The translations under genes and the position numbers were made by a program. Below are positions 36,702 through 45,600 of a stretch of 64,000 bases of DNA, piece by piece. This DNA comes from SIG435 sp045530725 (GTDB lineage Bacteria; Bacillota; Clostridia; UMGS1810), in the NCBI GenBank assembly GCA_045530725.1, contig JAZSCT010000021.1, forward strand, positions 46,870 to 110,869, in the 5' to 3' direction. The notes under the pieces were generated by a model. The model was not told the origin of the DNA. It ran no database searches and saw nothing but the letters and a program-made list of their open reading frames with translations. Position 1 is the stretch's first letter. Every line of letters starts with the position of its first letter.

Positions 36702-37019
36702 TTATTTGTTTTTGCAGCGATTTAGTTCCATCTCCAACACAGTCTTTACTGTGTGCTGTCCCATATTATCAAGGAGATTATACTTGGTAAGGACATCAAT
36801 GGAGTCGTCATCCAATTTAATATTGGATTCAAAATTTACAAGTCTGATATTAAGTGCTTCACACATTTTCACCACAGTAACATATGCTGTACCTGACACA
36901 CCATTCTTCAAAGCGCTGACTATAGTTGTTTGCGGCACATTTATGCTCATGGCAAAACTTCTGACTGAGCGATACTGCTTTTTGATTTCACCGGCAATTA
37001 ATTCGGTCAACTTATCCAT
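36702..37019 (-). CDS. XRE-family regulator
   Basis: A 105-aa helix-turn-helix protein. Residues about 5-65 (IAGEIKKQYRSVRSFAMSINVPQTTIVSALKNG, VTVVKMCEALNIRL) fit a Cro/C1-type domain; the C-terminal helices probably dimerise. The start is ATG 37019 after GAAGGTGGG. It is the last backbone gene before the element, just outside the left junction, so it is chromosomal by position. The target is unknown; it may control itself through the nearby GGGCAATTGTCCC near-palindrome at 37129. Confidence 0.82.
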   Translation of the reverse strand: MDKLTELIAGEIKKQYRSVRSFAMSINVPQTTIVSALKNGVSGTAYVTVVKMCEALNIRLVNFESNIKLDDDSIDVLTKYNLLDNMGQHTVKTVLEMELNRCKNK

Positions 37020-37042
37020 ACTTACCCACCTTCTTCTATTAT

Positions 37043-37071
37043 ATTTTAGTACAAGCCCCACAAAAAGTCAA
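37043..37071 (-). promoter_or_regulatory. Promoter of the XRE gene
   Basis: Minus strand TTGACT (37071-37066), 17-bp spacer, TAAAAT (37048-37043). The rest of the 330-bp gap up to the tRNA holds a near-palindrome GGGCAATTGTCCC near 37129 and the tRNA promoter. Confidence 0.65.
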
Positions 37072-37344
37072 TTGTAAAAAATTGACATTTTTTTGCAACG
37101 TTTCTTTGAGAAAAGGTTTGTTTTTTTGGGCAATTGTCCCAATTTGTCACGCTATTTCATATATAAGTAATATTGTGTGCTAACCACCCATCCAAAAATC
37201 ACAGACAAACCGTGTACCAATCGGCGATACATTGCATTACGCATTACGATTCGTCATTCTCATTAAACTGTAAGTGACTTTCCCGCACACCACAAATAAT
37301 GGGTTTTCAAAAGGAGAAAAAACCAAAAAACACCCAAAAATCTG

Positions 37345-37373
37345 TTGACAAAGCCCACTTTATATGCTATAAT
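37345..37373 (+). promoter_or_regulatory. tRNA-Trp promoter, perfect consensus
   Basis: TTGACA, exactly 17 bp, TATAAT. It lies about 20 bp upstream of the broken tRNA-Trp 5' half. Because no terminator is seen before the element-borne tRNA-Trp at 37509, the same promoter should drive that gene. Confidence 0.9.
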
Positions 37374-37393
37374 CCTACTTGTGTTAAAAATAC

Positions 37394-37435
37394 AGGGGTA
37401 TAGCTCAGTTGGTAGAGCAGTGGTCTCCAAAACCA
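37394..37435 (+). pseudogene. tRNA-Trp 5' half, split by the element
   Basis: Positions 1-42 of a tRNA-Trp: acceptor strand AGGGGTA, a complete D arm (GCTC/GAGC), anticodon stem GTGGT, loop CTCCAAA with anticodon CCA, and ACCA. The sequence then turns into element DNA. Joined to 63706-63736 it gives a full 73-nt cloverleaf with all stems paired (AGGGGTA/TGCCCCT, GTGGT/ACCAC, GTGAG/CTTAC). Confidence 0.93.
37421..37435. other. attL core
   Basis: TGGTCTCCAAAACCA, identical to 63691-63705. This 15-bp core is the anticodon stem-loop of tRNA-Trp and marks the left junction. Element DNA on the right continues as GAGCCT, which extends the right half of an inverted repeat present in the reconstructed attP. 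Confidence 0.9.
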
Positions 37436-37508
37436 GAGCCTGCATTCCCCTTGATAGCAAGAAATCCCACTATTTTCAAGGGGTTTGACAATTTTCACAA
37501 TTTAATAT

Positions 37509-37584
37509 AGGGGTATAGTTCAGCTGGTAGAGCGACAGTCTCCAAAACTGTAAGTCGTGGGTTCAAATCCTACTGCCCCTGCCA
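37509..37584 (+). tRNA. tRNA-Trp(CCA), complete, carried by the element
   Basis: 73 nt plus encoded CCA. Acceptor AGGGGTA/TGCCCCT, D arm GTTC/GAGC, anticodon stem ACAGT/ACTGT with loop CTCCAAA (anticodon CCA at 37542-37544), variable loop, and T arm GTGGG/CCTAC with TTCAAAT. It lies inside the element, 73 bp from the left junction, and differs from the chromosomal tRNA in the anticodon stem, so it lacks the att arms. It probably supplies the tRNA function lost by integration. Confidence 0.95.
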
Positions 37585-37588
37585 TTAA

Positions 37589-37631
37589 AAAAGCCTTAAA
37601 AACGCAGATATAATGCGGTTTTAAGGCTTTT
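37589..37631. terminator. Bidirectional terminator of tRNA-Trp and integrase
   Basis: AAAAGCCTTAAAA and TTTTAAGGCTTTT enclose an inner CGCA/TGCG stem. T runs are present on both sides, fitting termination of the plus-strand tRNA and the minus-strand integrase. Confidence 0.88.
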
Positions 37632-37654
37632 AACTTTGTTAAAATAATTAGAAC

Positions 37655-39181
37655 TTATGAATTTGCATCACATAACAGATTTGTTATACTAATAATTTCT
37701 GTTGACTCGTGTTGACACTTTGTTGACTCAAGAGAATTATACTTTTCATGAATCATACCCATAGCATTAAAAACAGCACCACTATTTATGTGAGTATAGA
37801 CACCTGTAACTACCTCTGCTGTGTTATCACCTAATACCTTTTGAACAACAGGAATAGGAACACCTTGTAAAACAAGATTGGTACACATAGTGTGCCTGAA
37901 GTCATATAATCTATGCCTTGTATCAATGCCCGCTTTCTTTCTAAATCTTACCCAGCGAGATTGCAAATTTTGGGATTTCAAAAAATCACCATCATTGCCA
38001 GGAAATAAAAACTCCGTATGTATATCACCCTTGTAATCCTTATTTGTAATCATTCTATTATGCTGATTCATAATTAAGTCAAGTGTCTTTGGTGGAATTG
38101 CAAGTTTTCTATGACCATAGTCACCATTTTTTGTGTCTCCTATATACTCTGTGTAACCGATAACATTACCATTTTCATCATAGTCCTTTTTCTTGCTTGC
38201 AGCACGTCTAATAAAAATAGTCTTTTCTTCAAAATCAATATCCTTTAACTTCAATGCTCTTAATTCTCCAGGACGTATGCCTGTGCTTACAAACAAACTA
38301 ATAATACCTTCAAGTGGCTCATACCCCTCAGAAGTCTCTATGATTTTTTCAAGCAATTCATCTGAAAAAGCCCTATCTACAGTTGTCTTACCGCCATCAT
38401 TTTGAATTGTTTTTTCAGACTTGGTAAGTTTTTTAACCATCTTAACAGGATTTTCTTTTATCAAGCCTTTTTTTATAGCATAGTCAAAAACTATACCCGC
38501 AGATGTTTTAGCCTTTTTTAATGTGGAATTAACATACTTTTTAGCCATTTCTTTAAATAACCTTGAGAAATCTTCATCAGTTATCTCATTAATAGGCCTA
38601 TCACCAAACTTCTTAAGTGAATATTTTGAAAAATCCCTGTAAGTATCCCAAGTCCTATCGGTAGCAGAATACGGACCTTTATTAAAGAATTCCTTTGCAA
38701 CTTCATTATAAGTAACTACAGGAGTTTCTTCTTTTACCCCATACTTTGCTAATTCCATAGCCAGAGCATCTCGTGCCTCATCTTCGGTTTTGAATGATTT
38801 CGATTTTCTGATTCTCTTCCCTTCAGGAGTCTTACCTAAATCAAGTTGAAGAATCCATCGGTCAGAGCCTTTTACATAAGTCACAGACCCATTTGCCATA
38901 TCTGTGTCCTCCTCTACAACATTTATTTCCCATTCGGGGGTTGTAGTATAGCATCCTTCTTCAGGTGTTTCAAGGCTTGTTGACAAATTTGTTGGTTTTG
39001 CACCCAATAAATTTATAATAGAAACAATAGGAATCAATACCCCAGAGCCGACATTCAGAGTTTGCAAACTACCATTTGCTATACACACCTGAACATCTTC
39101 TACACTAACACCCAACTCTACTGCCGCTTCCACAACAGTTAACGAACTTTTACCATATTTTGTACACAAAAAATTCAACAT
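37655..39181 (-). CDS. int: Tyrosine integrase with an N-terminal excisionase-like HTH
   Basis: About 508 aa. Residues about 10-60 (SSLTVVEAAVELGVSVEDVQVCIANGSLQTL) look like an excisionase-type helix-turn-helix; then an Arm-binding AP2-like domain (GSDRWILQLDLGKTPEGKRIRKSKSF), a SAM-like core-binding domain (about 155-260), and the catalytic domain. Catalytic residues: Arg in TGIRPGELRALKL, Lys near GHRKL, Arg in YDFRHTMCT, Tyr in TGVYTHI. The first His of HxxR is Tyr, and the LGH position is Asp (LGDNT). ATG 39181 follows GGAGG. It drives integration at the tRNA-Trp. Confidence 0.93.
   Translation of the reverse strand: MLNFLCTKYGKSSLTVVEAAVELGVSVEDVQVCIANGSLQTLNVGSGVLIPIVSIINLLGAKPTNLSTSLETPEEGCYTTTPEWEINVVEEDTDMANGSVTYVKGSDRWILQLDLGKTPEGKRIRKSKSFKTEDEARDALAMELAKYGVKEETPVVTYNEVAKEFFNKGPYSATDRTWDTYRDFSKYSLKKFGDRPINEITDEDFSRLFKEMAKKYVNSTLKKAKTSAGIVFDYAIKKGLIKENPVKMVKKLTKSEKTIQNDGGKTTVDRAFSDELLEKIIETSEGYEPLEGIISLFVSTGIRPGELRALKLKDIDFEEKTIFIRRAASKKKDYDENGNVIGYTEYIGDTKNGDYGHRKLAIPPKTLDLIMNQHNRMITNKDYKGDIHTEFLFPGNDGDFLKSQNLQSRWVRFRKKAGIDTRHRLYDFRHTMCTNLVLQGVPIPVVQKVLGDNTAEVVTGVYTHINSGAVFNAMGMIHEKYNSLESTKCQHESTEIISITNLLCDANS
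37700..37727. promoter_or_regulatory. Candidate integrase arm sites, left end
   Basis: Three TGTTGAC units start at 37700, 37710 and 37721, spaced 10-11 bp, one helical turn, inside the 3' end of the int gene. Two TGTTGGC units occur inverted at the other end (63590-63609). The layout resembles arm-type sites of lambda-like attP; binding is inferred. Confidence 0.4.
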
Positions 39182-39387
39182 ACAAAATACCTCCAAAAAA
39201 CTATACTCTACACAAGTCACGACTCATGCAGGTATGTTTATGAAGTAAATGCTGATACAACTGCTAATTATAGAGCTCATATGCAGAAAATCGAAAAAAT
39301 TATCTGCATTTTTACATTGAAAATATAAGAATTAAGACTCAGAACCCCCATGGTATTATAAAGTTGGTGTTTTTAACACACAAAAAA

Positions 39388-39412
39388 ATAGATGCCCATT
39401 TTACTGGACATC
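39388..39412 (-). terminator. Terminator overlapping the end of the 68-aa gene
   Basis: Minus strand AGATGTCCA and TGGGCATCT form a stem with a short loop followed by ATTTTTTT. The hairpin includes the stop codon at 39401. The 220 bp upstream of int up to here hold a reading-frame fragment but no convincing gene. Confidence 0.75.
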
Positions 39413-39607
39413 TACCCAAGACATCATAACCGCCAAGGCTTCATGATAAGACTTACAGGAAGTGACTTCGGAGACAAAGTCATCAACCTCATCCCCGAAA
39501 CCATTTGTACGCAAAGCCCTTGACACAATACCCATAAGGTTAAAGACATTTCCATCTTGACCTGTTAACTGAACTGAAATATCAGGATGCTTTATATTTA
39601 CAGCCAT
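39401..39607 (-). CDS. Small element protein, unrecognised
   Basis: A 68-aa acidic protein (MAVNIKHPDISVQLTGQDGN at the N-terminus, then a helical C-terminal half FGDEVDDFVSEVTSCKSYHEALAVMMSWV). A strong GGGAGG site lies 7 nt before ATG 39607, and a terminator overlaps its stop, so it is a real single-gene unit. The pattern resembles small proteins found in clostridial mobile elements; I cannot name a function. Confidence 0.7.
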   Translation of the reverse strand: MAVNIKHPDISVQLTGQDGNVFNLMGIVSRALRTNGFGDEVDDFVSEVTSCKSYHEALAVMMSWVDVQ

Positions 39608-39671
39608 AACAGCACCTCCCAGAGTTTTCTTGTGAGTATAACTCTAAAGTAAAGATAATGCAAGGGGGTAT

Positions 39672-40106
39672 TTAAAAAAGTAAAACTCTTTCAGAAAATT
39701 GCCTTTCTAATTCCTTTTTAATACCATCATGCCCAAAGCGACACCAAGACTCTTGCGCATCATCAATTGCATAAAGGGTGTCCATACTCACACACCAGAA
39801 GTCACCCCTCGCTATAATGTTCTCATCAAATAAAAATATACTATCATTAGTTATAATAACATTACGTTTACAGTTATAGGTATTACAAGAATCCAATACG
39901 CAACAATAGTCTTCATTTAGTGTTTTAATGAACCTATCTGTTATTTTACATAAACAGTCAATGCCAATTTCATCTCCGAAACGCTTTTTTACCAATATAA
40001 AGTAACGCCCAATACCCATAATATACTCAAGTTTTGTTAACCCGTTGGTAACGACAGCGAGGTCGCCACCTTCTAACTTTAAAGAAATACAGTAATCCTC
40101 AAACAT
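39672..40106 (-). CDS. Unrecognised element protein
   Basis: A 144-aa product if read from ATG 40106, which has GAGGAGTGG just upstream. The frame is open up to a TTG at 40217 without any ribosome site, so the longer 181-aa form is less likely. The protein has several Cys residues (DCLCKITDR, DYCCVLDSCNTYNC) and predicted alternating strands. No family recognised. It lies between the integrase side and the iteron array. Confidence 0.6.
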   Translation of the reverse strand: MFEDYCISLKLEGGDLAVVTNGLTKLEYIMGIGRYFILVKKRFGDEIGIDCLCKITDRFIKTLNEDYCCVLDSCNTYNCKRNVIITNDSIFLFDENIIARGDFWCVSMDTLYAIDDAQESWCRFGHDGIKKELERQFSERVLLF

Positions 40107-40248
40107 AAGACCACTCCTCATAACAAATTTTTGTACAGAAGATTTCTCATCCGCACACTTATATATAACATCTGCTATAACACATCTTAATTTGATAAAA
40201 TCTCCGATGCTTTTCAAAAAAATATGTTACAAAGTACCCCGCATATGC

Positions 40249-40283
40249 AACATAGGGAATAGAGGTTACATAGGTTACAGGGG
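40249..40283. repeat. GGTTACATA-type repeat, copy near 40.2 kb
   Basis: Short units of the form GGTTACATA run in tandem, ending in GGTTACAGGGGG. A closely similar stretch recurs at 56328-56372. It abuts the 22-bp iteron array, so a protein-binding site is likely. Confidence 0.55.
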
Positions 40284-40287
40284 GAGT

Positions 40288-40383
40288 TTTTATAAACCAC
40301 TCAAATTATTTTATAAAATAGGTTTAAAAGTTTTATAAAACAATCAAAAAGGTTTTATAAAAGACTCAAAATCTTTTATAAAA
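40288..40383. repeat. Five-copy 22-bp iteron array, TTTTATAAAA core
   Basis: Self-complementary cores TTTTATAAAA start at 40309, 40331, 40353 and 40374, preceded by a near copy at 40288 (TTTTATAAAC). Steps are 21, 22, 22 and 21 bp, so all lie on one DNA face. Spacers share an ACTCAAA-like part. The arrangement looks like replication iterons or a partition (centromere-like) or multi-site operator. Confidence 0.75.
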
Positions 40384-40402
40384 CCCCTCTGTGATTCTGA
40401 TA

Positions 40403-40636
40403 CTATTGTACCCGCACAATTTCCACTCCTGCGATTGGAAGCATAATTGTGTCATTACAAGTAACAATTACATCGTAGGACTCTTTACTTTCTAAGAAAT
40501 CCTGTTCGCTACGCAAAACAGCAGTTATTAGCAGATTGTTAGCATCCGCATAATCATGTAACACCTTTAACTTCATTGCTTCTTCCGCTTCATCAGAAGC
40601 CTTTAGGAAGAAAGCACACCTTCTAAAATCAGTCAT
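40403..40636 (-). CDS. Small protein coupled to the serine recombinase, unrecognised
   Basis: A 77-aa protein (MTDFRRCAFFLKASDEAEEAMKLKVLHDYADANN at the N-terminus, then beta-like VIVTCNDTIMLPIAGVEIVRV). Its start overlaps the end of the recombinase gene by 8 bp, which implies translational coupling and a related role, such as a recombination co-factor. The sequence shows no known domain. Confidence 0.65.
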   Translation of the reverse strand: MTDFRRCAFFLKASDEAEEAMKLKVLHDYADANNLLITAVLRSEQDFLESKESYDVIVTCNDTIMLPIAGVEIVRVQ

Positions 40637-41330
40637 CTAAACCAGCCCTTTCAATCAATATTTCCCGCTTATACTTATAAAAAGTATTTCTACTAACCCC
40701 AACCACAGCCATTAAGTCCTTATCATTCAGAGAGCCATCAAAGTCTTTTGATAACTCCTGAATTTTACTTTTAACAGCAATAGCCTTTTTTACATTTAAC
40801 TTTCTACCCTTAACGCCACCCACTTGTTTACCCTCTAACTTTGCAGTCAGCAAGCCTTCAGATGTTCTTTTATGAAGGTCTTCAACCTCTTTTTCAGCCT
40901 GTTCAAAAGCTATCCTTATCTGTTTTTCTGCCAGTTTACGCAGATATTGATTTACCCCTTCCAAGATGTAGTCAACATCTTCTCCTGTAAGAGTCACCTG
41001 ACGCTGAAGAGCCTCCCTATAAACTTCTGTATTTATATGTGGCTCTTTTAAAAAGACTAACGAGATTTGTTTATCATATAGCTCAAAGTACAAAGCAACG
41101 CCTCTGTCTGAATCACGTGCAAAACGCGAAACGGAGTCAAATATTATACGGTCTCCCGCCTTAACTACCCTTAACAACTTATCCAATTCCTTACGACCAT
41201 AAAACTTTGTGCCTGTAAAGACTTCCTTAAATATTATTGCGTCAGGATAAGCAGCAAGGATATTACGAATCTGCCTGTCTATTGATTGCCTTTTAGTACT
41301 TATTCGCCCATACCCATAATCTTTACCCAT
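40629..41330 (-). CDS. Serine recombinase, resolvase/invertase type
   Basis: About 233 aa. The N-terminal catalytic domain has YGRISTKRQSIDRQIRNI with the nucleophilic Ser near residue 10, GDRIIFDSVSRFARD near 60-75 and an Arg-rich region following. The C-terminal helix-turn-helix (VGVSRNTFYKYKREIL) binds the site. Length and layout match the resolvase/invertase group, not the large serine integrases. ATG 41330 follows AGGAGG. It could resolve multimers or invert DNA; repeats just upstream may be its target. Confidence 0.9.
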   Translation of the reverse strand: MGKDYGYGRISTKRQSIDRQIRNILAAYPDAIIFKEVFTGTKFYGRKELDKLLRVVKAGDRIIFDSVSRFARDSDRGVALYFELYDKQISLVFLKEPHINTEVYREALQRQVTLTGEDVDYILEGVNQYLRKLAEKQIRIAFEQAEKEVEDLHKRTSEGLLTAKLEGKQVGGVKGRKLNVKKAIAVKSKIQELSKDFDGSLNDKDLMAVVGVSRNTFYKYKREILIERAGLDD

Positions 41331-41370
41331 AAAGAACACCTCCTAAAGTATTAAAACTAACGAACGCTAA

Positions 41371-41453
41371 TTTTGATACTGTATCATACCGCAAAATTCG
41401 GAGTTTGTCAGCTCGGTTTTGATACTTTTTCGCACTATGTCAGTTTTGATACT
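41371..41453. promoter_or_regulatory. Candidate recombinase site or operator, TTTTGATACT repeats
   Basis: TTTTGATACT occurs at 41371-41380, 41417-41426 and 41444-41453, twice preceded by GTCAG. The first is part of a perfect TGATAC-T-GTATCA palindrome. It lies directly upstream of the serine recombinase gene, where res sites and self-operators usually are. Confidence 0.5.
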
Positions 41454-41599
41454 AAAATCATATCCGCATTGCATAAAAAAGATAAAACCGAATTGCCTTT
41501 CAAGGTAATATAAGAAACCATCCGCAAATAAAAAGTTTTGTCAATTATCTTTTTAAGACATTAACAACTTGAAAAAATAAACATCAACAACAACTCCTA

Positions 41600-41633
41600 T
41601 TCAGTATATTTTCGGTGCCGAAAATATACTGAA
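41600..41633. promoter_or_regulatory. Perfect 16-bp inverted repeat, candidate operator
   Basis: TTCAGTATATTTTCGG, 2 bp, then its exact complement. No T run follows, so it does not look like a terminator. The half-site CCGAAAATATACTGAA reappears in variant form at 56.4 and 56.8 kb, so a DNA-binding regulator is likely. The rest of the 815-bp gap 41331-42145 is AT-rich with short hairpins near 41870-41920 and no gene. Confidence 0.6.
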
Positions 41634-42145
41634 GTATGTAAAAGCGAAATGACAGGTTCAGTTTTTATAGTGTGCTTTTTCTTTATCTCAAATAGCAGAG
41701 AAGTAATCTCCAATAGAAATCAAAGATAATAGTTCCAGAAAAAAATATCAAAAAATTTTTAGAAGTTTATCAGGTACCCCCGAACACATAAAAATATATA
41801 ACCTTTTTCAACTGCGATATACTAATATAAATAATCTGCTTTAACAGGTGCGAAATGTAATATCAAGTGTTCATTAAACACTATTTCATGCGGGTTGTAT
41901 CACTTTAAAAGTGACGCGCTTCTGGGCAGTATTTACCTACATATCAACTAAGGGAATAATCAGACATCGGCTCATATAACGCAACTATGAGAATGTTTTG
42001 ATAAAAAATTAGACTTTAAGAAAATAAAAACCTATAATTATTCAGATTATAAAAATTAAAACCTAATTTTTTGAATTATTATCCGCACAAAAAAAGAGAG
42101 AACATAGACTAAATCTACATTCTCTCAGAAAATTTTAATTTTCAA

Positions 42146-42619
42146 TTATTCCTCGTCAATATTAGTGGGAAGTTTACCTATTATTTCAAACAATTCCTTT
42201 TTAATAACAAATGGTTGAGTGAAAGCATCTAATACCAACCCTACAACATTTTCACGAGCCATTGCCATACTCATGGCTTCAAAGGTATGCTTTTCTACCT
42301 TGCTGAACCTACCGCCATAGTCTTCGCCCATTTGCTCACAATTAGAGAATATTGGGAAGAACAACTCATCGCCATTTTGCAAGATATCAGGCTCCATCTT
42401 AATATCATTCATAGATTGGATAACATCACCTTTTTGTGCATTAAGGAATTGTTCCGCATCTTCATTGCTTATAACAGCATTACATGGAATCCATATAAAA
42501 CTATCTCTCAAGCAGCGCAACAAGGCAAACAGGTTTTGCTCTGTTCTGTCATTATTAAATTGAGCAACTAACGCCCTTAAAACATTACCGCCCTCAAGGG
42601 TTTCTCTTTTCACACCCAT
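42146..42619 (-). CDS. SseB-like N-terminal domain protein
   Basis: A 157-aa protein with the SseB_N pattern: LFALLRCLRDSFIWIPCNAVI, the DELFFPIFSN strand with a QMG turn, and the hydrophobic VVGLVLDAFTQPFVIKKELFEII end. The domain is found in many small bacterial proteins of unclear role. Last gene of the hsd operon, 13 bp after hsdR, so it may belong to the defence unit by position only. ATG 42619 lies within a GAGGTGATTTGTA context. Confidence 0.75.
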   Translation of the reverse strand: MGVKRETLEGGNVLRALVAQFNNDRTEQNLFALLRCLRDSFIWIPCNAVISNEDAEQFLNAQKGDVIQSMNDIKMEPDILQNGDELFFPIFSNCEQMGEDYGGRFSKVEKHTFEAMSMAMARENVVGLVLDAFTQPFVIKKELFEIIGKLPTNIDEE

Positions 42620-42632
42620 TACAAATCACCTC

Positions 42633-45600
42633 TTATACCAAGCCGAAATACTTTTCAAAGAATTTCAACATTTTATCAATAATACCCTGTTTTTTCTCGG
42701 CTCTGTTACCACCGCCGAAGCGAGATACAGGAGGCATGAGTTTATCAATATCTGTTCCTGTAGTTTTAAGAAGCCCATCCCTGAAAGCATTATCCATAAA
42801 GCGCCTGGTCTCATCGGCCTTTAACTTTTCACCCGCAATCAACTCATCGAGGTCAGACTCCTTTTGTTCCTTAACAAACTTGAGCCAATCACGACTCACA
42901 TCAGTATCGGCATTTATTGACGCAATAAAGTTATCAATAAGCTCTTTTTTAGACCTAAGCGCAAGACTTGACTTAATTGCTTTATCAATAGAAGCAAGAA
43001 TCTCCTTATCTTTACAATTAGATTTATGATATTTAGCCACAAGCATCAGGATATAATCAATATTAACCTCTACCTGCTTAACAAGTTCCATTTCAAAGAC
43101 AATATCATCTTTTATACTATCCTTTTCACCCGTAGGCTTAAACTCATTTCTTATATCAAGATATGTACCCGTATAATCCTGAAAGTCAATAGGTAATAAT
43201 ATTTCATTACCAGCAAACTTATCAAATGATGAAAGTATATTCCTGAGTCTTAATATATTACCAAATAAAATTACAAAATCCTTTTTATTTTGCTCACCTA
43301 TAATTTGTTCGCTTAAAGGATATTTCTGCAGAAGTTGTGCTATACGCTCCTCATAGCCAATCTGATGCTTACCATTATCATCCTCATAGCCATAATAGTA
43401 ATCCTCATAGGATTTTAAAAGCACAATACCTGTAGCATCCTTATCGCCGAACAGGGATATAGCATCCTCAGTTTCCTGTTGTAAATCTCTGAAGCACACA
43501 ATATTACCAAAGGTTTTAACCGAGTTTAATATTCTGTTTGTTCTTGAAAATGCCTGTATCAACCCATGTTGCTTTAAGTTCTTATCTACCCATAAGGTAT
43601 TAAGAGTAGTAGCATCAAAGCCTGTCAGGAACATATTAACAACAATTAACAGGTCAATTTCTCTCTTTTTAACCTTATCAGATAAGTCCTTATAATAATC
43701 CTGAAAGCCTTTATCGGAAGAATCAAAGTTGGTCTTAAAGGTCTTGTTGTAATCGGCAATTACATCATCAAGAAAATCACGAGAGCTCTTATCTAACTTT
43801 TCCGTGTCAAAGCTCTCATCCTCCAAGATTCCATCGGCATTATCGGCTTCATTAGGAGCAAAGGAATATATTGTAGCAAAGGTAAAGTCCTTATGCATTT
43901 CCTCAACCTGCTTTTTAAACTCTAAATAATATTTTTTAGCCATTGGGATAGAACTTACCGCAAACATAGAGTTAAAGCCATTTACCCTCTGACCTTTAAG
44001 GCTATAATAAGAATTACGCTTTGTTTTCTGGTCGAAATGCTCCAAGATATATTTTACGATTTCCTCAACTCTTTCGTGAGAACCCAGAACCTCCTCTGTG
44101 TTTATAGCATGAACCTGCTTGTCTGTCATACCTTCTTTTGCCGCAACAGTATTAACATAGTCAATCCTGAATGGCAGAACATTGCCATCGTTTATAGCAT
44201 CAACAATAGTATAGGTGTGAAGTTTATCACCAAACGCCTGCTCGGTAGTACGCATATTAGGGTTACCGCTATTTGAAGAATTTACAGCAAAGATAGGTGT
44301 TCCTGTAAACCCAAATATATGATAATTTTTAAACTCCTTTACGATACGAGCATGCATATCACCAAACTGACTTCTGTGACATTCATCAAATACCAATACC
44401 ATGTGCTTTTGGTAAACAGGATGCCCTGAATTTCTTTTTACAAACTCGTCTAATTTTTGGATAGTGGTAACAATAATTTTAGAAGAGTCATCCTCTAACT
44501 GCTTCTGCAGCACTTTGGTGCTTTTATTACCATTTGCAGCACCTTTTTCAAATCTATCATATTCTTTTATAGTCTGATAGTCTAAATCCTTTCTGTCTAC
44601 CACAAAAAGCACCTTATCAACATAGTCAAGAGAGGTAGCAAGTTGGGCAGTCTTAAAAGAAGTTAATGTTTTACCCGAGCCAGTTGTATGCCAGATATAC
44701 CCGCCAGCAGACAACTCACCAGTCTTTTTATAATTTGTAGAAACTTCAATCCTGTTTAAAATACGCTCGGTTGCAACAATCTGATACGGTCTCATTACAA
44801 GCAAAAGTTCTTCGCTTGTAAAGATACAATATTTAGTTAAAATATTCAGGATAGTATGCTTTGCAAAGAAAGTCTTTGTAAAGTCCACAAGATCAGCAAT
44901 TACCTTATTATTACCATCCGCCCAGAACGAAGTAAACTCAAAGCTGTTGCTTGTCTTTTTACTGCTTGACTTTGAATTTTTGTTACCTTCCTTTATTGCA
45001 CTATCCCTTGTGGTATTAGAATAGTATTTTGTATGTGTACCATTAGAGATAACAAAGATTTGTACATATTCATACAAACCGCAGCCAGCCCAGAAACTTT
45101 CCCTTTGATATCTGTTTATCTGGTTAAAAGCCTCTTTTAAAGCAACGCCTCTGCGCTTTAACTCAATATGAACCAGAGGCAACCCATTAACCAGAACAGT
45201 TACATCATACCTATTATCATGAGTTCCGCCATCTTCAACATACTGATTCAGTACCTGAAGGCTATTATTGTGAATATTCTTTTTATCAATCAGGTATATG
45301 TTTTTAGTGCTACCGTCATCACGCTTTAACACCTGAATAAAGTCCTCTTGTATTTTACGAGTTTTCTCTACAATGCCCTCATTACTATTTGAGATATTAT
45401 AGTTATAAAAGGATTCCCATTCTTTATCGCTAAACTTATAATTGTTTAACTTTTCAAGCTGCACCCTTAAATTACTAACCATATCATCGGCCTTATGTAT
45501 TTGTATATACTCATATCCTTGCTCGGACAGCATTTTTATAAAAGCAGCCTCCAAAGCAGCCTCGCTCTGATAAGCATCAGAACGCTGCTTCTGTGGCTCA

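Noticed and set aside
37509..37584. Complete tRNA-Trp as the original chromosomal gene and integration target
   Set aside because: Its anticodon stem ACAGT/ACTGT does not match either att core; the core matches the split gene, so this copy is internal to the element.
40288..40383. CRISPR array
   Set aside because: Repeat units are 22 bp including spacer, the cores are 10 bp AT-only palindromes and no cas gene is present.
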